Assembly (NCBI RefSeq): GCF_003369915.1
Contig: NC_046674.1
Location: 20,649,657 to 20,713,656 of the forward strand
Length of the DNA stretch: 64,000 nt
Reading direction: 5' to 3'
Origin: Drosophila miranda
Lineage: Eukaryota > Arthropoda > Insecta > Diptera > Drosophilidae
Part shown: positions 60,239-64,000 of the stretch, one piece after another
How positions within the stretch are numbered: position 1 is the first letter of the stretch
How the letters are laid out: every line of letters starts with the position of its first letter
Translations under genes and position numbers: made by a program
Notes under the pieces: model-generated
Told to the model about the DNA's origin: nothing
The model's input: the letters and a program-made list of their open reading frames with translations, nothing else
Database searches by the model: none

Positions 60239-62462
60239 GCAGAAGAATGAAATTCTTTAACCCATAGTAGTCCTGCCAATTTAGTTTCATTTGAATACCC
60301 TTGCGGATGGTACTATGAATTTCAGTAATTGCTATAAAGACATTTGATCAGCATCAATAGGCGAACCGATCTAGCCATACTCCTAGGTTCGTCCATCCGT
60401 CTGTTTCTTTTTTTTTTTTTTTTTTTTTTTACTACGGCCCTAGTGTTAGAGTTATTTGGTTAAAAACAGGTATTTGCAGCATAATCCTATACAAATGCAC
60501 TTCAGTTCCATTTTAACAAGCATGTTTAAGAGAAAACCGCTTGTGTTTCCAAGGATATATTAACAAAAACTGTAGTTTCATATGTTTTGGATAAATAGAT
60601 GATGAAATCATATGTATAGATTACAGGAATGACCTATTTGCAAGGGTATAACAAGTTTCGCAGCCCGAATCAACACTTCCTATATTGTTTTTGATTCAAG
60701 TACTTAAATGTTATTTTTTGCTCGAATATCGTTCGAAATTTTCAATCTAATAGGATACTTATGCTAGTCTGGCGAACCTGCCGAGATTCTGCCTAGCAAA
60801 ATTAAGGGAAATGTGTATTTTGAGTTGCTTATTGTTGTCGTTTAATTTATTTAGTACGAATTTCTGTTCACACTTTTTTGTTGCTTAGTCGCTAGTTTCT
60901 ATTAACTTACCTAGAAGTTAGATGCCAATGTACGAGTATATACAGTTTGATAAATTATTTACTAAAATACTTCTAGAATAACCGTATGTATTTAGTGTGG
61001 TCACAACATTGTATATGCTAAGTCGATAAATATTTTAATATACATCTTACATACACTTCTTAATTGTGCCAAATTATAGTAATTTCTTCTCTGACACACC
61101 GACACTCTCTCTCCATCTCACACACATCCTGTCGGAGGGGAGTTGTTTGTCTAAGAAGTGAAAGCGAGAGAGACAGATGTAGCGGAAAACAAAACAGGAG
61201 CGGATAATTGGAAACAGATTAAATATTTTAACCTTCGAATAAAATAAGTCATTAAGTGGATAGAGGAAAACGGAGTTCAAGAATTAACATTGGAACATAG
61301 TAACTAGCGACCCTTGCCGCGGCTCACAACGTTTTCATTATTTACACTCGTTTTCATTATTTTGTATGGAGTAGAAACACTACTTATGGGGTTTTTAAAA
61401 TATATGGAAATCTCTGGAAATGCAGGAAGTTATAATACTTGAAAAGTAACGTACGTATATGTAAATACTCTATGAGTTTTAATTTTAATGTGTGAATGAA
61501 GCCACTTAAATCACGCCTTAAATCATCATTGTTGGAATAGGAATTCCTAAAGCAGGGCCATACCTGGTGGCTATCACCCATGAATGATTCAAGCTATGGC
61601 AAATCGCTTTTGTGGCTTCATCTTCAGTCAGAGACGGCGGCAGCTTGGTGGATTTTTTTTTTCGTATATATTAAAAGAAGTGACCTGACACCGCCCCTGG
61701 CATTGTCAACGCCTTGACTAGGATAAGCGGAACCGCGACGGACCGGGCTGGCCCTAGGAGCGAGGGGTAAGCCACTTGAGTATTGATAAATGCGTTGAAA
61801 ACTAAGCGACCGCCCAGCGGACTTACCACCGCTTGCACTCCCTGGCACTCCGCATACCGCGCATCTCGTGCGGCCGCCCCCCGCAGCCAGCGCCCAATGA
61901 GGACCCAATCGACCACAATCGCTGGCCAAATTCAATTGGCGCAATTTTTCATCTGTGGCTCCAAGGGACCCGATCCGATCCGGCATCTGGCGGATCCTTT
62001 TGGGCTGCGGCTGCTGTCTATTGTTGACCGTGCTCTAGGGGTCTGCTCTGGTCTGCGCTGGCAATTGTTCTCGGCTCTCGCTATGGCTCTGGAGCTGGAG
62101 CTGGCCCCGTCTCAAGGTTGTTTATTTTGAAAAATCACCATCACCAAGCCGATTGTGGACTGTGCCGACGGCTGGGGATTTAATTCTATGCTGGACATTT
62201 ATAAATTGCATTCAATTTATACACAACACGAAAGCGTGATTTTTACATTTTTACAATCTGGCGAATAATAGATCAGCGTCGTATTATTTCACAGTACCCG
62301 CTCCAATGCTCTCGCAATCCTCAGTTTTTGGTTCTTCGGCTCAGCGCATAAAGATGGTGCGAATATTCTTGAAGAAAGTTTTTGGAGGGAAGTTACTCGA
62401 AATTGGTTCGATGGTTAAAAATAATTGAAAACTCCTTCGACTATTTCCACAGTAAAAGTAAA
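60239..62462. other. Non-coding region after the coiled-coil gene
   Basis: Contains an inverted fragment of the dispersed repeat (about 60296-60400, with TTGATCAGCATCAATAGGCG), a T tract of about 25 bases (60408-60430), AT-rich sequence, and a GC-rich island at about 61680-62110 whose open frames on both strands have no splice or start support. Confidence 0.45.
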
Positions 62463-63880
62463 ACAAACGAGGGGGAACGTTGTGAGTTGCTGCGGAGACC
62501 GCAACTCTACATTTATACGCGATACTTAGTCAGTATGGCTCTCCTCCGGCAGACGCCGCTGTCGATTTCTTACTTTTGGCTATAATAATAATCCGTTCCG
62601 ATCCAGATTCGGCAATCTGATAGATATGGTAATTTTGTATGATTGTGCGTAATTGTTATTATTATTCTTGATTTTTATTGTATAATTATTATTCTTGATT
62701 TTTATTGAATAATTATTATTATAATTATTATTCATGATTTTTATTAAATAATTATTATTTTTAATTTGTATTGATAATAATAATAATTAAATTTATTATT
62801 TTAAACTTTTATCGAATAATTATTATTATAATTATTATTTTTGATTTTTATTAAATAATTATTATTTTTGATTTTTATTGTATATTTATTAGCTTTGATT
62901 TTTATTGAATAATTATTATTATAATTATTATTTTTGATTTTTATTGAAAAATTATTATTTTTGGATCAAAACATTTATAATATAATTATTCTTTTTGATT
63001 TTTATAGAATAATAATTAATTTTGATTTTTAATGAGTAATTATTATTTTAGATAATTATTGTTTAATTATTTTTGATTTGTATTGTTTTTGCTTAAAAAA
63101 AAAATTTTAAAAAAAATTTAAAAAAAAGAGGAGGAACGAAATTTTGAAATATACGTTTAATAGTGAGATCTAACAGGAGTGTGGATACCAAATTTGGTTA
63201 CTCTAGCCTTAATAGTCTCTGAGATTTGTGGATGCCCCAGATTTTCGTCCTTTGCGGGGGCGGAAGGGGGTGTATCGAAATTTTGAAACTAACTTGTCAA
63301 GGTCCGATACCACACGAGTGTGAATATCAAATTTGGCTCTTATTTTTCCTGAGATCCTTGAACTCAAATTTTGCATTAGGCAAAGCCGACCATGAAATCT
63401 GTGTGTTAGAGAAAGACAGAGCGAGAGAGAATGAAATTGTTTTCCCGATTCTGGCTATAATAATTATACGATCTGGTTCAGTTTGTGCATTCTAGAAGAT
63501 ATAGTCATCCTCTACGATTCTGCGTTTTCTGTTTTCTCGTATCTTTGAAATTGTGGATGCCAAAGATTTTCGCCTTTTGTGGAGGCGGAAGTGGGCGGGA
63601 CAAAATGTTGAAATATTCTTGTAAAAGTGACATATACAGAAGTCCGGATATAAAATGTTGTTGCTCCAGCTCTTATAGTCTTTGAGCACTAGGCGTTGAT
63701 AAGGACGGACAGACGGGCGGACGGACAGACAGACAGGCTCAATCAACTCGGCTATTGATGCTGATCAAGAATATATATACTTTATGGGGTCGGAAACGAT
63801 TCCTTCTGGAAGTTACACACATCCACTTTTACCACAAATCTAATATACCCCAATACTCATTTTGAGTATCGGGTATAAAA
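62463..63880 (+). repeat. Dispersed repeat, long copy F with an AT-rich core
   Basis: Same ends and block order as the copy at 50252-51353 (ACAAACGAGGGGGAACGTTG at the start, TTGAGTATCGGGTATAAAA at the end). Most differences are point changes and a missing segment near the left end. The first GTGGATGC module and its surroundings are replaced by an AT-rich array at 62640-63118. No protein is encoded. Confidence 0.8.
62640..63118. repeat. AT-rich tandem array (ATTATTATT / TTTTTGATTTTTATTGAATA units)
   Basis: Degenerate repeats of a unit like AATTATTATTTTTGATTTTTATTG over about 480 nt, flanked on both sides by ordinary repeat-element sequence. Confidence 0.8.
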
Positions 63881-64000
63881 ATGTTTCTGTTACAGATGAT
63901 ATACGAAACAAAATTCCTTATAACAAAGCTCTTTTTCTTGTATTCAAAAAACGTATTTTCTTCTTTTTCGATTCTCCTTAAAAAAGTTCCTTAACTCCTC
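63881..64000. other. Window end
   Basis: AT-rich sequence with nothing recognisable. Confidence 0.5.

Noticed and set aside
1-64000. CRISPR arrays, bacterial operons, phage or tRNA/rRNA genes
   Set aside because: The window is clearly insect nuclear DNA; no spaced direct repeats of CRISPR type, no tRNA cloverleaf and no rRNA sequence was recognised by eye.

Overview
The window reads as Drosophila nuclear DNA, probably from the obscura species group. Support: short GT-AG introns of about 60-70 nt, CAAAATG-type start contexts, abundant CA/GT and TATGTACATA-type simple repeats, a frequent TACTCGTA/TACGAGTA octamer, and clear insect genes (Als2, Atox1, an RR-1 cuticle protein). From memory, the order mutarotase, mutarotase, Atox1, then cuticle protein, pyruvate-kinase-like protein and Als2 matches the D. 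melanogaster 78C-D neighbourhood (Muller element D). No search was run, so species and element are inferences.

Layout. 1-9.9 kb is a dense cluster, all on the + strand: the tail of an unidentified reading frame, a fibrinogen-related coiled-coil protein, a galactose mutarotase, a class II fumarase, a second mutarotase and the copper chaperone Atox1. From 9.9 to 28.3 kb there is little coding DNA. It holds simple repeats, remnants of a dispersed repeat, and two small candidate first exons (19984-20102 and 27704-27927). These splice in phase, like the large first exon at 28290-29212, into the body of an ankyrin-BTB protein of the BTBD11/ABTB2 type that ends at 35314. A small RR-1 cuticle gene lies at 36.0-36.5 kb on the - strand. 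From 36.6 to 41.9 kb I see only microsatellites and GAGA tracts.

41.9-49.1 kb holds two tail-to-tail genes: a diverged pyruvate-kinase-like protein (+) and Als2/alsin (-). 49.9-52.4 kb holds two weakly supported small - strand reading frames separated by a 1.1-kb dispersed repeat. 53.5-56.4 kb encodes secreted low-complexity protein(s): either two genes 48 nt apart or one gene built from phase-1 exons with alternative ends. 57.6-60.2 kb encodes a long coiled-coil protein. The last 3.7 kb is non-coding and ends in another repeat copy with a large AT-rich core.

Functional themes. The left cluster combines galactose metabolism (two mutarotases), fumarate hydration and copper delivery. The ankyrin-BTB gene is a probable ubiquitin-ligase adaptor or scaffold with several promoters. 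Als2 is a Rab5-type guanine-nucleotide exchange factor. Exon coordinates were read from splice consensus and reading-frame continuity; no transcript evidence was available.
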